Shown: positions 51,168 through 63,841 of the stretch, piece after piece
Position numbering within the stretch: the stretch's first letter is position 1
Layout of the letters: each line of letters opens with the position of its first letter
Assembly (NCBI RefSeq): GCF_041260155.1
Contig: NC_091942.1
Span: 12,181,001-12,245,000 of the forward strand
Length of the DNA stretch: 64,000 bases
DNA from: Ptychodera flava
Lineage: Eukaryota > Hemichordata > Enteropneusta > Ptychoderidae
Direction: 5' to 3'
Notes under the pieces: model-generated
What the model was told of the DNA's origin: nothing
Databases searched by the model: none
The model's input: only the letters and a program-made list of their open reading frames with translations
Position numbers and translations under genes: made by a program

Positions 51168-52148
51168 TGTGTAGTTCAGCTTCGGTAGGCACTGCCTCCA
51201 AAGCCAGGCTGAAACAGTCACACATTCCTGTGATCAGAAGTTGCTTATCTCCCACTTCTGAGAATGACCTTTGCCAGGTAATCATCATGTTGAACCATGC
51301 AGATTCATTTTGTCTTATCATACATGCATGTGGCTTTAAGCTAATGTACAGCAAGTCTGTCTAAGTACAGTTCTCTAAACATCCAAATCCTTTAATTAGC
51401 CATTTTAAATAGCCTATCCTGTATGAGGAAACATCAAAATATGTTACAGCGAACATCAATTTGTACCGGAGACCAACTGTGATTAGTCCCTATCAATGTT
51501 CCCTCACAATATTCCAATATCTCTATGGAAACACCGAAGTACTTTGGTCAGTGTTGCTGATACACATACACTGCGCGTGCCTGCTGTGTTATCTCCATTA
51601 GACTCTATGATGAATTTTTCTAAAGGCATAATGTTGAAATTTCAACAGCGGCGTCGCTTTGGTTTTTCGTAATAACAACGAAATATCATACAATTTTACT
51701 ATCACATTATTCAACTTGCAATAATCAGTGGCACCAATAATAGTTCTCTCATTATTTGCCTTCATTTTGTATCGGTCTTTGAAACACTGAGAGAGAAAGT
51801 CTTTAACGAAATGAATATCAATCCCTGTTCAGGCCCAAATAAAGCTTTGTTTCTCCTTGCCAGTGTCATTCTTATTCACATTGGCTTCGAACCGTTGAAA
51901 ATATTTTTAAAAATGACTGTCTTTATCTCCAGGATTCATATATCCACACAGTTCCGAATAGTAAAGTTATCCCGCGGCCCATAAATATTCTTGTTATTTT
52001 CATTTGTTTTCTTATTTGTAGGGCCTTCTTAGGTCCGCCTCCCTTCGAAAAGTAACTACGATAAAATTTATAGAAGCCTACGCAGAGAAGCGAAAACAAA
52101 GTAAAAACCCATGTCACCGTAAAATTTGTGAGAGATATATGATGAGAA

Positions 52149-53012
<864 letters not shown>

Positions 53013-56000
53013 TTAAATTGCGTGGGGTGCGCGACACATTTTGTGGCCAGGCATCTTTGTAGTTTGGAAAGAGAAAAACATGTGTAGAATCAGCTTTGAA
53101 TTAATGTTTACGAGTGTTGAATAGCAATATTGCGCATGAAATAGTTGCTCTTATGCGACGTTATCTGTCGTATGTGCGCAACAAAATCAAATATTGCAAT
53201 TTGATACACAGCCCCTTATTTCGGATATGCGATTTTCGATATTGGTTTTGACCCGACCCCTGGGACCCGACCATGTTTACGTTTTGGTGATGATCCTGCC
53301 GTTTGACTCAGACTGATACATTTTAAACAAAACATCCGCCCGCGCCTATATTGTCGACGGTTTCCTTAACAGCTGACGCCCAAAAAGCGCGCTTCTTCCT
53401 ACCGTTGTGATGCTGTGTCTATGCTGAGACGCTATTTACTCGGCCTGAGGCTGATCTGAAAGTCCGGCACAAGGACAGCTATGGATCTAGAACAGTTGTC
53501 AGTCGATGATAGTTAAGCTTACATAAATGCACATCTTGATCCCGGGAAAAGTGAAAAAAACAAAGTAAGAAAAGACATAAAACTGTAGAGAATTGCAAAT
53601 CAATTACGTGTTAATCAACCCTCATCAATTAATGAATTTATTCTGAATAAGGAACGTATCTGGCCTAAAAGTAGTTACCCTGAAATTTTGTCCACTCTGT
53701 CTCACTCAACTTCATAACAGCCTAATAATGGGATGGGATTGGAGTAGGGGAAAGGGTCTAGTGACCGTCTCTGTTTCGGAAAAAACAAGTAACTCGTTTG
53801 TAATTAAATATGCCTGACTGAAACGTCCCGTTTAATTAAAGTTTATTATGTTTGGCATAGCCGTCCGACTTGTGATGCCAGGTCAAGGTCAACATTAAAA
53901 TGAAAATCGACAAAAGAAACTTCCTGTTCAACACCAAATTTCAATATTCGATTTATTCAAAGTATATTGTACGTAAAATGCTGGTCTTTGTATCTTCGCA
54001 CTTATTTCATGCGAATAATGCATATGTTGCTGGATTTCGAGCCAAAACTCGTTTAGTTCTCTAATATCATCATCAAATATAAGCTGACCCCGTAATGCAC
54101 GACGTTACATGTAAAACCGATGTTGGATATGCCAACTCTAAAACGACAATCACGGAAAGAAATATGACGATATTTCAGAATTGCTTCTTCGATTTCAACA
54201 TTAAAATTCGGTTGGCCTAAAAATGCCACGGATTCAACTTCTTGTATTTATCCGGAACTGTATGATGATGGGCTAACGGTACAATCACAAACTGATTGGT
54301 TGTATTAAAGTATTTCATCTATCCTCCACACAAAAAACCCAAGTGCCAAAAAATAGCAATTTGTTAAAGGAACACTACGCTGTGCCACTGTTTGCATATC
54401 TGACATGACTTATCGATAAAGTAAACATAAAAGTTCATTAGCCATTTTCAAGACTCAATTACCATTTCTACATTGCATTATGAATTGCATTGTTTGTTGT
54501 CATTGCTAACAGAATAAGGGTCAGCGTATAATAATCTTTTTTTAATTTTATGTTGCTGTAATTTGGTATTTATATTGTATATACATTGCTATGAACACGA
54601 CAACAATGGGTGGGTCCCCCGAGAAATTTTGAAAAATGTGCTCTGAAAGAACATTCATTTTACTCGTCCGATACCGAGTACTCACAAACCTCTCCCTGAA
54701 TTAAATAACAAGAACTTAACTTTAAGTTGAAATTAAATCCTGAAAATTACATTAAAAGACCGACATTGACGGTTGACTGATATCGTTTGTTGACGTCCAA
54801 CTGGTTTTCAAGAAAAAACAACCTTTACGTGTTGAGCGATACGAATGCAATGATGTTGACGGCTTTCTCAAAGGATCTAAATAATCAATCAGACTGGTCC
54901 AAATGCAGCGGAATTTGTTTTGCAAGATAAGGTCATGTCACTATACAATGAGAGATCCGCGCCTACTTGTCTCGTACAACCGAAGTATGGCTACCAACGT
55001 ACAGTTTAATGAACTTAAAGGCACTGTGTTAAAGCTTGATGAAAACTGCGCAAAAACGATATTTATACCTGTCATCCTGTATTCAAGAACAAACTGCAGT
55101 AAATGGAATCGTTTTAAGAAGCGTTTGAGAAACAAAAAGTCTGGATGATTGAGTCTTGAAAACGGCAGTTAAAGTTTGAATGTATACCCGATTATGAATT
55201 GCATGTGAGTGAATCCAATGTTGAACACACTGACGCGGGTTCAGAGGAACGATATGTTCGCAATGATACAGCTTTATGTACAACTTAACTTGGGTTTAAA
55301 TTAAAAAAAAAAACTCTGGATAAAGTTTGATGTTCATCAAAGTTACTGAAAGACTCCGCCATCTGGGGCGATAAGCAGTTCATGAGAGAAGCATGGACTT
55401 TTGTAATATGTGTGCAAATAAAATTATGCTAATTTGATGCTCGAGTCATATTGGAGCATTCAGAATGACACGTTGTAGTCCTTGATGAATGACAAAATGC
55501 ATGCCTTACCGAAAAGAGGTAAAAAGGTCTCCCGTCGTGACAGCTAGTAAGATATTCCTCAAAGAAATGTGAACGCCTCAGACTCCAATATCTTCAAAAT
55601 CTATGCATTTTGTGGCGCCATGAACCTCTCTGGGCAAAATCAGACATGTCGAGTAGTTTGACTTGCTGTCTACTGTTATAGTTCTATCAGTTGTCGATTG
55701 AAGCAATTGCATCATGGGTACAAATAAAAGATCAAAACCGACAAGGCTTTGCTAAACATTAACAAGTCTAGGTTTTATGATGGATTGCAACGTACGAAAA
55801 TTTTATGAAATGCACAAAGCAGAAAGCTTCTTCTTTGCAAATGAAAAAAATTAACATTCCTACACAGCGACGATTCATTGCTGCTCGCTTCCCGACTAGT
55901 ATGTTTTAACTCCTCCAGACCGTGTTGTACAATAACATTACTAGTATGCCATATTTTCTACCCACAAGTAACGAAATACCAGCATATGCATATCGCTATA

Positions 56001-56386
56001 ATAAAATCTATCGATGGGATCATACTCGCCCTCTTTGGTCCAACGTTTCTAATATTCATTCGTCTACCCGGGTTCTGACAAGGAATAACAATCAGGCGTG
56101 ACATCGAAAGATTTGGTGCTAGAGAAATAAATCATCTAATATTTCTAGACCCTTTTAAATAAAATAGACCGTCATCCCTGTAGTAACTGTGAGAGAAAAA
56201 ATTAAAATTTTCGATTTTCACAAAGATAAACAGATCAAATCTTTATTTATTCCATGCATGAGCTTCAAAATGAGTCCAAGCAATAAGTGGTGGTCGTAGA
56301 CCAAGGACGTGTCGTAAAAGTTTTTTTTGGGGGGGGGGAGGGTTCGAATATTTGCCCCCAGGGGGCACTCTACCCCCGATTCTACC

Positions 56387-56479
56387 TTAACCCTTTCACC
56401 ACCATGGTTTGTCCCAAATCCATTGTTTTCTGTGGTAAAGTTGGACCTGTATACAAGGAACTGGGGGAGAAAGGGTTAA
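56387..56479. mobile_element. 93-bp TTAA-flanked piggyBac-like MITE, unit B
   Basis: TTAACCCTTTCACC at 56387 is mirrored by the inverse of TTAACCCTTTCTCC at 56466-56479. Unit A has the uninterrupted sequence 'ctatcttatagggag' at the aligned place, so the site is filled in B and empty in A. Confidence 0.7.
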
Positions 56480-56569
56480 AGGGAGTTGACTGGAGTTTAA
56501 GAAAGGCCATAGAAAACTGTATTGATTGAAAAACACCAATATGACGACACACAGTATGATAATAGCAGA

Positions 56570-57081
56570 TTAAAGGCCCTATAGCTGTATCTTTTAGCAT
56601 TATTTTTTGTGATTTTACTTCCAAAATATAACAAGTTCATGGAATGTACTTATTTAGGGGTGGTTATACAGGTAGAATAAACTGTCCACTGGGACTGCAT
56701 GTGCAATTTTGAGCAAGATAAATAATAAATGTTTGCCCAAACAAAAAATGGCGCCCTCATGCAGATAAAGCAAAAACACAGTACGCAGTGCATATATGCA
56801 TTGGAATCTTCACAGAAAGAACAGAGTAGTCTAATATAATGCATATAGTGCTGAATGCTTTCCCACTGGGACATCATATGCCATGTTTTCTTTGAAATAT
56901 TACCAATTTTTTAAAAATGGCGGGAAATCAAAATAACGGTCAAAATTTAAATTTACTGGTCCAATTTTTCAGTGGTAAAAGACTATATCCTTTAAATCTG
57001 TAGAATTTAAAGAAAACCAGAGAAAATAGAAAGCCTTTTCAGGTCAACATGTTTCAAGAGTTACAGCTACAGGGGCTTTAA
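56570..57081. mobile_element. 512-bp TTAA-flanked MITE, unit B
   Basis: The left end TTAAAGGCCCTATAGCTGTA and the inverted right end TTAAAGCCCCTGTAGCTGTA differ at two positions. TTAA at both edges fits piggyBac-type targeting. No ORF of note. Unit A lacks it, although alignment at the left flank is less clean than for the other copies. Confidence 0.75.
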
Positions 57082-57740
57082 TTCTTCGTTATCGCCACCG
57101 TAGACAAAGTGTTAGCCAAGCTATATGTCCGAATGCTTGCGGACACCTCCAGGCACTTAGCAACTTCAGTGCATGTATGTCATACAAGTAAGCCCCTAGG
57201 CTGACATGCGCCACCCTCGATCCCAAATAGGAAAAAAATTTAATGTATGTGCGTGTGTAATTCCGCAGTTTACATACCTTGTTACTTTTAGGCATAGGCC
57301 TATATGTACACGTACGATTCTTGTCGTTACTGAATGGTCTTACGGGGCGTAGATGCCATGAATTGTTTCTGCCCATGGCGTTGTTGAAGGAAAAACAAAC
57401 ACATAAATGAGCATGCTTCATTTATGGTGGTTGATTTTTTCTCTTTAGTTCACATGCTGACTGACTGTCGAACCTGTGCATTTAAAGGTACTGTGATTTC
57501 CTACACGCACCTATACCTAACGACTGCCGGCAAACGCACGTCCGAGTTCGGGAGGGAAACTTGAAAATTCATGGCAATGATGTTGATGAATAGGGGTGGG
57601 GTTTTGAAGATATGTCATGTTATAATCTCGGGATTATAACAGCCTAATAACATAGACTTTCCTCCCTCAAACTGCAAATCGAGTTTCGCAGTGTCCTGGC
57701 GCAATCTTTATGTAAAAACAATTAGCTAGTATAAGACTAG

Positions 57741-57866
57741 CTGCAATAATTGTAGCCCACGGGCCGTGCGTTGGCTTTTTCTGCCGTGTTGACTGTGTAG
57801 AGCCGGTGCCACACAGCCAACGGTAGAAAAAGCCGGCGCACGGCCCATGGGCTACAATAAATGCAG
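57741..57866. repeat. 47-bp inverted repeat (foldback/MITE), unit B
   Basis: The arm 57741-57787 pairs with 57820-57866 with few mismatches. Landmarks are 'ttgtagccca.gggccgtgcg' and 'ggctttttct.ccgt'. The spacer is 32 bp. GC content is higher than the surroundings, and it is absent from unit A. Confidence 0.8.
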
Positions 57867-58309
57867 TTACCATAAGGTCACAATGGTGAAAATGCCCATT
57901 TTGCTGTAGCACACGCAAGTTTGGTAGGAAGATGCTGTTCACCTCACTGAACTTGACAGTCAAAGTGACTCGTCAGAATAACTTGTTAAAAAAAGCACTT
58001 GTCCCGATGTGTTCCGAAGTTATTTATATCCTGGCTGTTTATATGTATGCAATTACAAATCTTTCATAACACTCAATATAACACCATACATTCAAAAATG
58101 GCGCTATTTTCCTCACTTTTCAAACTTTTATAACAGCTGTATCATGAACATTGCCATGACACTTATTTCTCCTGGTCAACATGAAAGTGTTATTTCTGTG
58201 ACAAGAGCTCCTTTTTACTTGTTATCACCTGTTCAGAAAGAAAAAGGTCATGTTCGTATTCTGTTTTATATAATTTTCGGTAAATTCTGATTTTTTCTCA
58301 CAAATCCTT

Positions 58310-58425
58310 ACAAACCAAAAATGATTGATTGTAAAATTTGACCCCCCAAAAACGGTTTTGTAAAAGCCAACCCCCTGATTTCCGCCGACTGCCCCCGTAA
58401 AAATCGAACTACTCGCGTCCTGCAC
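58310..58425. mobile_element. Terminal fragment related to the 47520-48596 element
   Basis: 'gattgattgtaaaatttgac', 'ccaaccccctgatttccgcc' and 'gactgcccccgtaaaaa' are the reverse complement of the left end of the element at 47520. Only this end is present, so it is a truncated copy. Confidence 0.6.
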
Positions 58426-58664
58426 TTTCCTCTGTAACAGTATACATCCAACGCACTATTTGATCAGCCGAAAATGGAGAGAATGTTCTGAATAGAGACA
58501 GTAGCAACTAGGGTCACGGCAGTATGTATATATACCTACCTTCCTTTGGAAATGATTTTGAGAAATATAGTAACTCGGTCAAATACAGTGCCATGGGCTG
58601 CATTAGACTGACTTGAAAACGAAAGCACAAATCCACACTGTGTAGAGGGCGTTATGTTAATGAG

Positions 58665-58672
58665 TATAAATA
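58665..58672 (+). promoter_or_regulatory. TATA box of 7SL gene, unit B
   Basis: TATAAATA lies 32 bp before the RNA 5' end, at exactly the spacing seen in unit A. The block from 'gtagagggcgtta' to 'aatttcgcc' is conserved between units, while the few bases just before the start differ. Confidence 0.7.
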
Positions 58673-58696
58673 CAGTAATTTCGCCGTCAAGGAACG

Positions 58697-58997
58697 GCTG
58701 GGCGTAGTGGCGTGCGCCTGTAATCTAGCTACTTGGAGGCCGGGATTGTTGGATGGCTTGAGGACGGGGGTCCTGTTAGTCGTCGTTCTATGTAGATCAG
58801 GCGTCCGCGCTAAGCTCGGCATCGATATGGTCGGCCTCGCGGAGGCAGGGACGACCAGGTCGCATAATGAGGGACGGACCGGTCCAGGGCGGAAACGCAG
58901 CAGACAAAAGTCCCCGTGTGGAGCAGTAGTGGGATCGCGCCCGTGAATAGGCGACGGCTAGCAGCCCGACCAATATAGTCGGACTCAATCCCTTTTT
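58697..58997 (+). ncRNA. RN7SL: 7SL RNA (signal recognition particle RNA), unit B copy
   Basis: Same structure as the unit A gene: 5' Alu domain, central stem, helix 6 loop, SRP54-binding helix 8 (GGCGGAAACGCAGCAG), 3' Alu half, then TTTTT at 58993-58997. It differs from unit A at four positions: tatatc/tagatc, gagcgac/gagggac, ggagac/ggcgac and aaaata/aatata. At the second of these, unit B keeps the G seen in vertebrate 7SL, so unit B may be nearer the ancestral form. Both copies look functional. The SRP RNA binds SRP9/14, SRP19, SRP68/72 and SRP54. Confidence 0.95.
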
Positions 58998-59294
58998 GAC
59001 TTCATTTGCACTTGATTGTTTTTTTTAGTCTATGTATTTTTACAGATGTAGTATATTCTTTTGCTTTGTTTTGCTTTTTTAACACAATACTATAATCTTT
59101 TTCATGTAATACGAGATTTTTAATACGAGATACACAACCCATGCATGCAGTGGCATATTTCAGTGACAATACAAGTATGTACAGATATAGATGTACATAA
59201 AGGTGCACAGATTTACATAAAGGTGCACGCGTAGGGAGAGTGATAGCAAAGTGCAGTTGTTTTACAGGCTTCAATAGAACTACAGATTGATATA

Positions 59295-60706
59295 AGAGAG
59301 CCAGCATTATGTATGGCCTGGGGGGTGGGGGGGGGGTCGGAAGAATTTCATCGGAAACTCCGAAATTTCGACTGACTCCCCCCCCTTGCCAACTCTTACT
59401 CAGAGTCAGATACTTTGACTGACCCCTCCCCCACCTAGACAAGTTGTAAATACCAATACTTGTAAAATTTACAGCAATAGTAAAGACCTTTCAAATCCTG
59501 GTGTACCCTGCTATAAAAGTGTCATTATTATCTCATGACTGTTGAAAAAGGTGAAACTAACAAAATAAAATTAAAGTGACAACAAAATACAGGTATAAAA
59601 GCTCGCGTTATCACCAATATCCAACCGTATAGTATTGTTTAATTTGGATGGGTATCATGATAGGTTTTCACTAGGATATCTGACTGAGCAGAATTTGAAG
59701 GTACAGGGAGGAGAACATGTGAGAGGCTGTGGGGAAAAGTGTCAGAAGGGCCAGTCCCTTATCTTGCATGAAAAATATTGAGCAATTGATGTGTGCAATG
59801 GTGCAATCTGAGAGGTGTTTTTAGTTTTTTTTTACTAAGTAAAACTGTTAGAACACCCCAAGGGGTAGACAGCAAGAGAGCGGGTTCCCCCTCTCATATG
59901 GAAAATTTTGAGAAGTTGATGTGTGTAATGGTGCAATCTGAGAGGCGGTTCAATTTATTTTCACACTTGGTAAAACTGTTTGAAAATGACATTGAAAAGT
60001 GATATTTTTATTGCATTTTTTTGCATGATCAGTGTTTGAGTCACAATATTCAACAACCAATGACAATGCAATTTGTAAAAAAATTCTGAGTTTGCCAGTG
60101 ATTGATGACCGAAGAGAAGAATATGCAGGAATGGGAAATATATGACTTTTCTTCTTTCATTTCTCCAGCTGCCAGCTTCTAATAACAAACCTGAATATGG
60201 TATGCGCATACATGGTTAAATGTCAAAATGGTTATTGAACTGAAGTCAATTAAAATATATGTTTCTATGATGATATGGGAAAACAAATTGCATTGTCATT
60301 GGTTGTTGAATATTGTGACTCAAACACTGATCATGCAAAAAATGTAATAAAAAATCAGCGTTCAGTTTTGTCCTAGATCATGTGAAAAATTTGAGAAATT
60401 GATGTGTACAATGGTGCAGTCTGGCGCAATCTGAGGTACTTTCAATTTGTCTTTTAGTAGTAAAATTGTTAGGCCATCCAAAGGGGAGAGCACGAGAAGG
60501 GGTGTCCCCCCTCTCGCCTAAAAAATTTTGAGAAAATGGTGTGTGCAAGGGTGCAATCTGAGAGGTGTTTCAATTTATTTCGCAAAAAAAATAGAATAAC
60601 CCCCTTCTTCTTCTCCAAATTTTGAGCAACCCCCTTTGAGTTTTCAATTTTTGAGTGACCCCCTTACATTCCTCCGACCCCCATGCCATAAATAATAATG
60701 GCTCCC
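59295..60706. mobile_element. TAA-flanked (Harbinger-like) nonautonomous element, unit B right copy
   Basis: Orthologous to 39476-40875: same flanks ('caatagaactacagattg' to the left, 'gagcctacacaggttttct' to the right), and TAA on both sides. The left terminal region has expanded G-runs (59320-59337). No transposase. It shares the repeated 'gagagcacgaga' and 'atctgagaggtgttt' blocks. Confidence 0.75.
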
Positions 60707-61110
60707 TAAGAGCCTACACAGGTTTTCTCTGACAAAGTATTTTTTATAAATGATTGAAATGAAAAGAAGAGATATGTCTTAGCTGAAGGTGCAGGCAACT
60801 GGTAAATTCAAAATTGTCACAAAACATTTTTATTAAAGCTGATATGCTGCTTTTACTTTTCTTGACCTTGACCTTAATATTTTTGAGGGGAAAGTGAAGC
60901 TGTTCATAGCTGCCCTCCCACCGGCGTATGCGAAAACATTCCTTCCCACTTAATTATAATGCCCATTTCCCACGACAGTTCAAGTCTCCCCATTGCCCTC
61001 TCCTCACAACTAACAGTTCCCTTTTGACCATCAGATTACATATTCCCACACGTACATTTCATTAATGCAACCATGTCAGCCTTGGAAAATTGCTCCCTCT
61101 AAGTAGGCAC

Positions 61111-61466
61111 TTAAAGCGCCAGTGCTGCTAACTTTTGATGATAATTTCACCATTTTTATTTTGAATGTGAACCATAATGCTTTGTTCTTCTCCCCAAAGA
61201 ATGTTGATATACACAGTTATCCAGCTGTCAACTCAGCCCTTATGGTTGTGAACTGCATTGTTATTGTTGAAAACTGACTTCTGGTCTGGACTAGAATTCA
61301 AACGTAAACAATAACAATGCATTTTACACATATAGACGCTAAGTTGACAAGCTAAATAGTGGGTGTTTCAACATTCTTTGGGGAGTAGAATAAGAAGTTG
61401 CAAATGATTTATAAAATAAAAATAATGAAAAAAAACATCAAAAGTTAGCAGCACTGGGGCTTTAAT
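61111..61466. mobile_element. 356-bp TTAA-flanked MITE with 30-bp TIRs, unit B
   Basis: The left TIR (61111-61140) begins TTAAAGCGCCAGTGCTGCTA. The right end, inverted, begins TTAAAGCCCCAGTGCTGCTA and matches for 30 bp with one mismatch. Unit A has a single TTAA at the same point (41330-41333), with flanks 'gccttggaaaattgct' and 'tctgattta' preserved. This is a clean empty/filled pair. Internal sequence at 61330-61400 resembles 6070-6150 in REXO5 intron 9, hinting at an older relative there. Confidence 0.85.
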
Positions 61467-61609
61467 CTGATTTACAATCTTCCCACATGTTCAACAGCTT
61501 TTTTTTCGATACCCACTGCCCAATTTCTCCTTGCCTATAAACTGAAATTCCTTCTCTGCCACAGTAAAAACAAACTTTTCTCCCCACCAACTGATTATTT
61601 TACATTTGC

Positions 61610-61651
61610 CCATAGACAGTAGAGAAACTCCTGTTTCTCTACTGTCTATGG
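61610..61651. repeat. Perfect 19-bp hairpin with 4-nt loop, unit B
   Basis: CCATAGACAGTAGAGAAAC at 61610-61628 is followed by TCCT and its exact reverse complement at 61633-61651. The segment is missing from unit A, where a poly-C run (41457-41470) stands instead. It lies just upstream of the candidate exon at 61701. Confidence 0.9.
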
Positions 61652-61700
61652 TTTGCCAGACTGCTGCGCTCTGCACATGAACACCTGTTTGCATGAATAG

Positions 61701-61859
61701 CTTCGTTGGCTGCACCTGTAGCCAGAGGTAGATCTTCTCTTGAACCAATCAACACACTGGAAGACGTGCTGTACAAGAAAAACCCATCCGCTGAAGATCT
61801 ACACTGCCTCTACTCCAGTTGCCTTAATTTGGTCCATATGATTGCTCCAATTGAATCAG
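61701..61859 (+). other. Candidate exon of an unidentified gene, unit B
   Basis: Homologue of 41502-41654. AG at 61699-61700, 52 open codons (LEPINTLEDVLYKKNPSAED, then LHCLYSSCLNLVHMIAPIES), donor CAG|GTGACA. Frame and both edges are kept in the two units. Family not recognised. On the opposite strand an overlapping frame (61824-62051, SVRQLVSEMVALLHAATLVS) also looks protein-like but is broken in unit A, so which strand is coding, if either, is unresolved. Confidence 0.3.
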
Positions 61860-62509
61860 GTGACAAGGGTTATTGAGTGAGGGAGGGATGCTGAGGAGGT
61901 CTTCACTGAACTCCCTGGATACCAGGGTGGCTGCATGTAGCAGTGCCACCATCTCTGACACCAGCTGGCGTACTGACTGTGGGGGCATGAATGTTTCTTC
62001 ATGACTTTTCAAGAATGAAATACGACTGAAATCGATATCATGGTAGAACAAATCACCAAATCACAATAGAGTTATCATTCACATGGCAGCCAGTGCTTGA
62101 TGGTGGCCTTTTGAAAATAAATGATATGGGGCAGTTGTGTGTTTTGAGAAAAAAAAATTCTCTTTAACATTTATTTCTTACTTGAACTGGCCATAGTTTA
62201 ACTATGTTTACATGCAATAATACTTGTATATCACTTACTTATTGTTCTTGTTTAAAACAAGTTCCTTAGGAAAGAGATGTACTTTCAATTCTTTTTTTCG
62301 GGTCTCAATTAGTGAATACAATAATCATCAAAAACTTATGATAAACAAAAATAAAATATTCATTGAAATAGTTCGCTCTGGGTGTAAAGAACAAGGTTAA
62401 TATATTCAAAAATAAAGCTTTAGTTTCCTGTTTTATCTGTTATATCATCTTGAGGATTTTGCATAGCTGTATGTAATACAGAAAAGACATAAATGCATTT
62501 TCTTTAAAT

Positions 62510-63453
62510 TCAGTCTTTATAGCGCTTAGATACTGATTTTGGCGACATCAGTATGGCAGCAATCAGCACCACACTTCCGAGGATTGTTGTAACCATGGTG
62601 ATGGACGTGACCAGCAAGGTGTGTTGTTGGTTTCCGACCGGAACAGCCAATGAGATTTCAGTATCGTCCTGCCAAAAGTTATTGAAATTGGGAGCATGAG
62701 ATTGTATGTGAAGACAACGAAGTATCATTCATTACATTGCGAGTCAAATAAATTGTGATATAAAAACAGGATTCTAACAATGTTCATCTTTAAGTGTGTG
62801 ATGCTCAAAGAGGTTTCCTGTCTTTTTAACTGTTATATCCCCTTTTTCAATGCATAATCAAGAACTTGACAGAATGAACGATAAAGTTATACCCTTACAG
62901 ATGATTATTTTGTACAGTAAATTTGCAGCAAGCATAGAGTTTGAAGGAAGGAGTTGCAGAAGTTTGTGGCTAGCCTTGACCTTCCCAAATAAACCCTCAA
63001 ATCAGTTTGCCGCAAATTTGCAGTACACAACCAATTTGCAGTGAATTTACGGCAAACAAAGTTACTGCTGCATATATGCAGCAACATAGACAAAAGGTCA
63101 CATTTCCCATTATTTCATTACCAGGGAATGTGGTACCATACACTCGTCAACTCGGCATTCATAGAAAGCACAGCATACTGACAAATGTAGTGGCCACTTT
63201 TTATTGTCATTTTTTGAGACTCTGCAAATCCATGTAACTTGGCAGTCATTTTCATGTAATGAGAATTTTTCCCATCACACAAGAATTTGTGTCAATATTG
63301 AAAAGTTCAGCTCTTTTATCTTGCATGTACTTACATTGCTATAACTTAGGAGTTCCCATTCACACAAGGCATTGTCATTCTCTGGACATTTAGATTGGAA
63401 GCTGGGTCCACATTTGGAAGCGCTCTTTTCTCTTGACTCTCCAACTTCAGCCC
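62510..63453 (-). CDS. PIGX: PIGX, last two exons, unit B (5' exons outside window)
   Basis: Minus-strand exons 63453-63335 and 62668-62510. The first ends in SKCPENDNALCEWELLSYSN at donor GTAAGTAC. The second begins DDTEISLAVPVGNQQHT, continues into a single membrane helix (TMVTTILGSVVLIAAILM) and ends SPKSVSKRYKD then TGA. The juxtamembrane VPVG, the helix and the short basic tail match the C-terminus of PIGX, an ER type I membrane protein that stabilises PIGM for the first mannosylation of GPI precursors. Both introns' phases agree (0). The exon homologous to 43441-43662 should lie just beyond 64000. This copy looks intact where visible. Confidence 0.85.
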
Positions 63454-63613
63454 CTGAAAATATTTTCAAGACACATCAAAACTCAACAACTCATTGGCTA
63501 TTTTCAGGAGTCCATGGTCTGCCATTATTGCATTCTTGTTGGTCTACGCATCCATCAGTTCGATTAATCACTCAGTGACGGCCAATCACATTCATTGAGG
63601 ATACTGGGATGTC

Positions 63614-63841
63614 TTAACCCTATGAGTGCCAAAGTCAATTTTTGTTGCCTTTATAAAATACCCTACAGTCAACTTTATTTTTGCAGATTTTTGCCAAAAT
63701 CTTGATAAAAAACTGTAGCCAATGAAATGTGATGTCTACTTGGTCCAAAATTATCAAAAATATAGCAGAAAAATTAACAAAAATTGGAAAAATGTGACAC
63801 TAAAAGTTTGGTGGGAAAAATTACAGCACTCAAAGGGTTAA
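63614..63841. mobile_element. 228-bp TTAA-flanked piggyBac-like MITE in PIGX intron, unit B
   Basis: TTAACCCTATGAGTGC at 63614 is the inverse of GCACTCAAAGGGTTAA ending at 63841 (one mismatch). CCCTTT-type ends plus TTAA are the piggyBac signature. Unit A has an empty TTAA at 43241-43244 between identical flanks (ggatgt.. and ..tatgggtcatgaagc). It is a recent insertion after the duplication. Confidence 0.85.
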
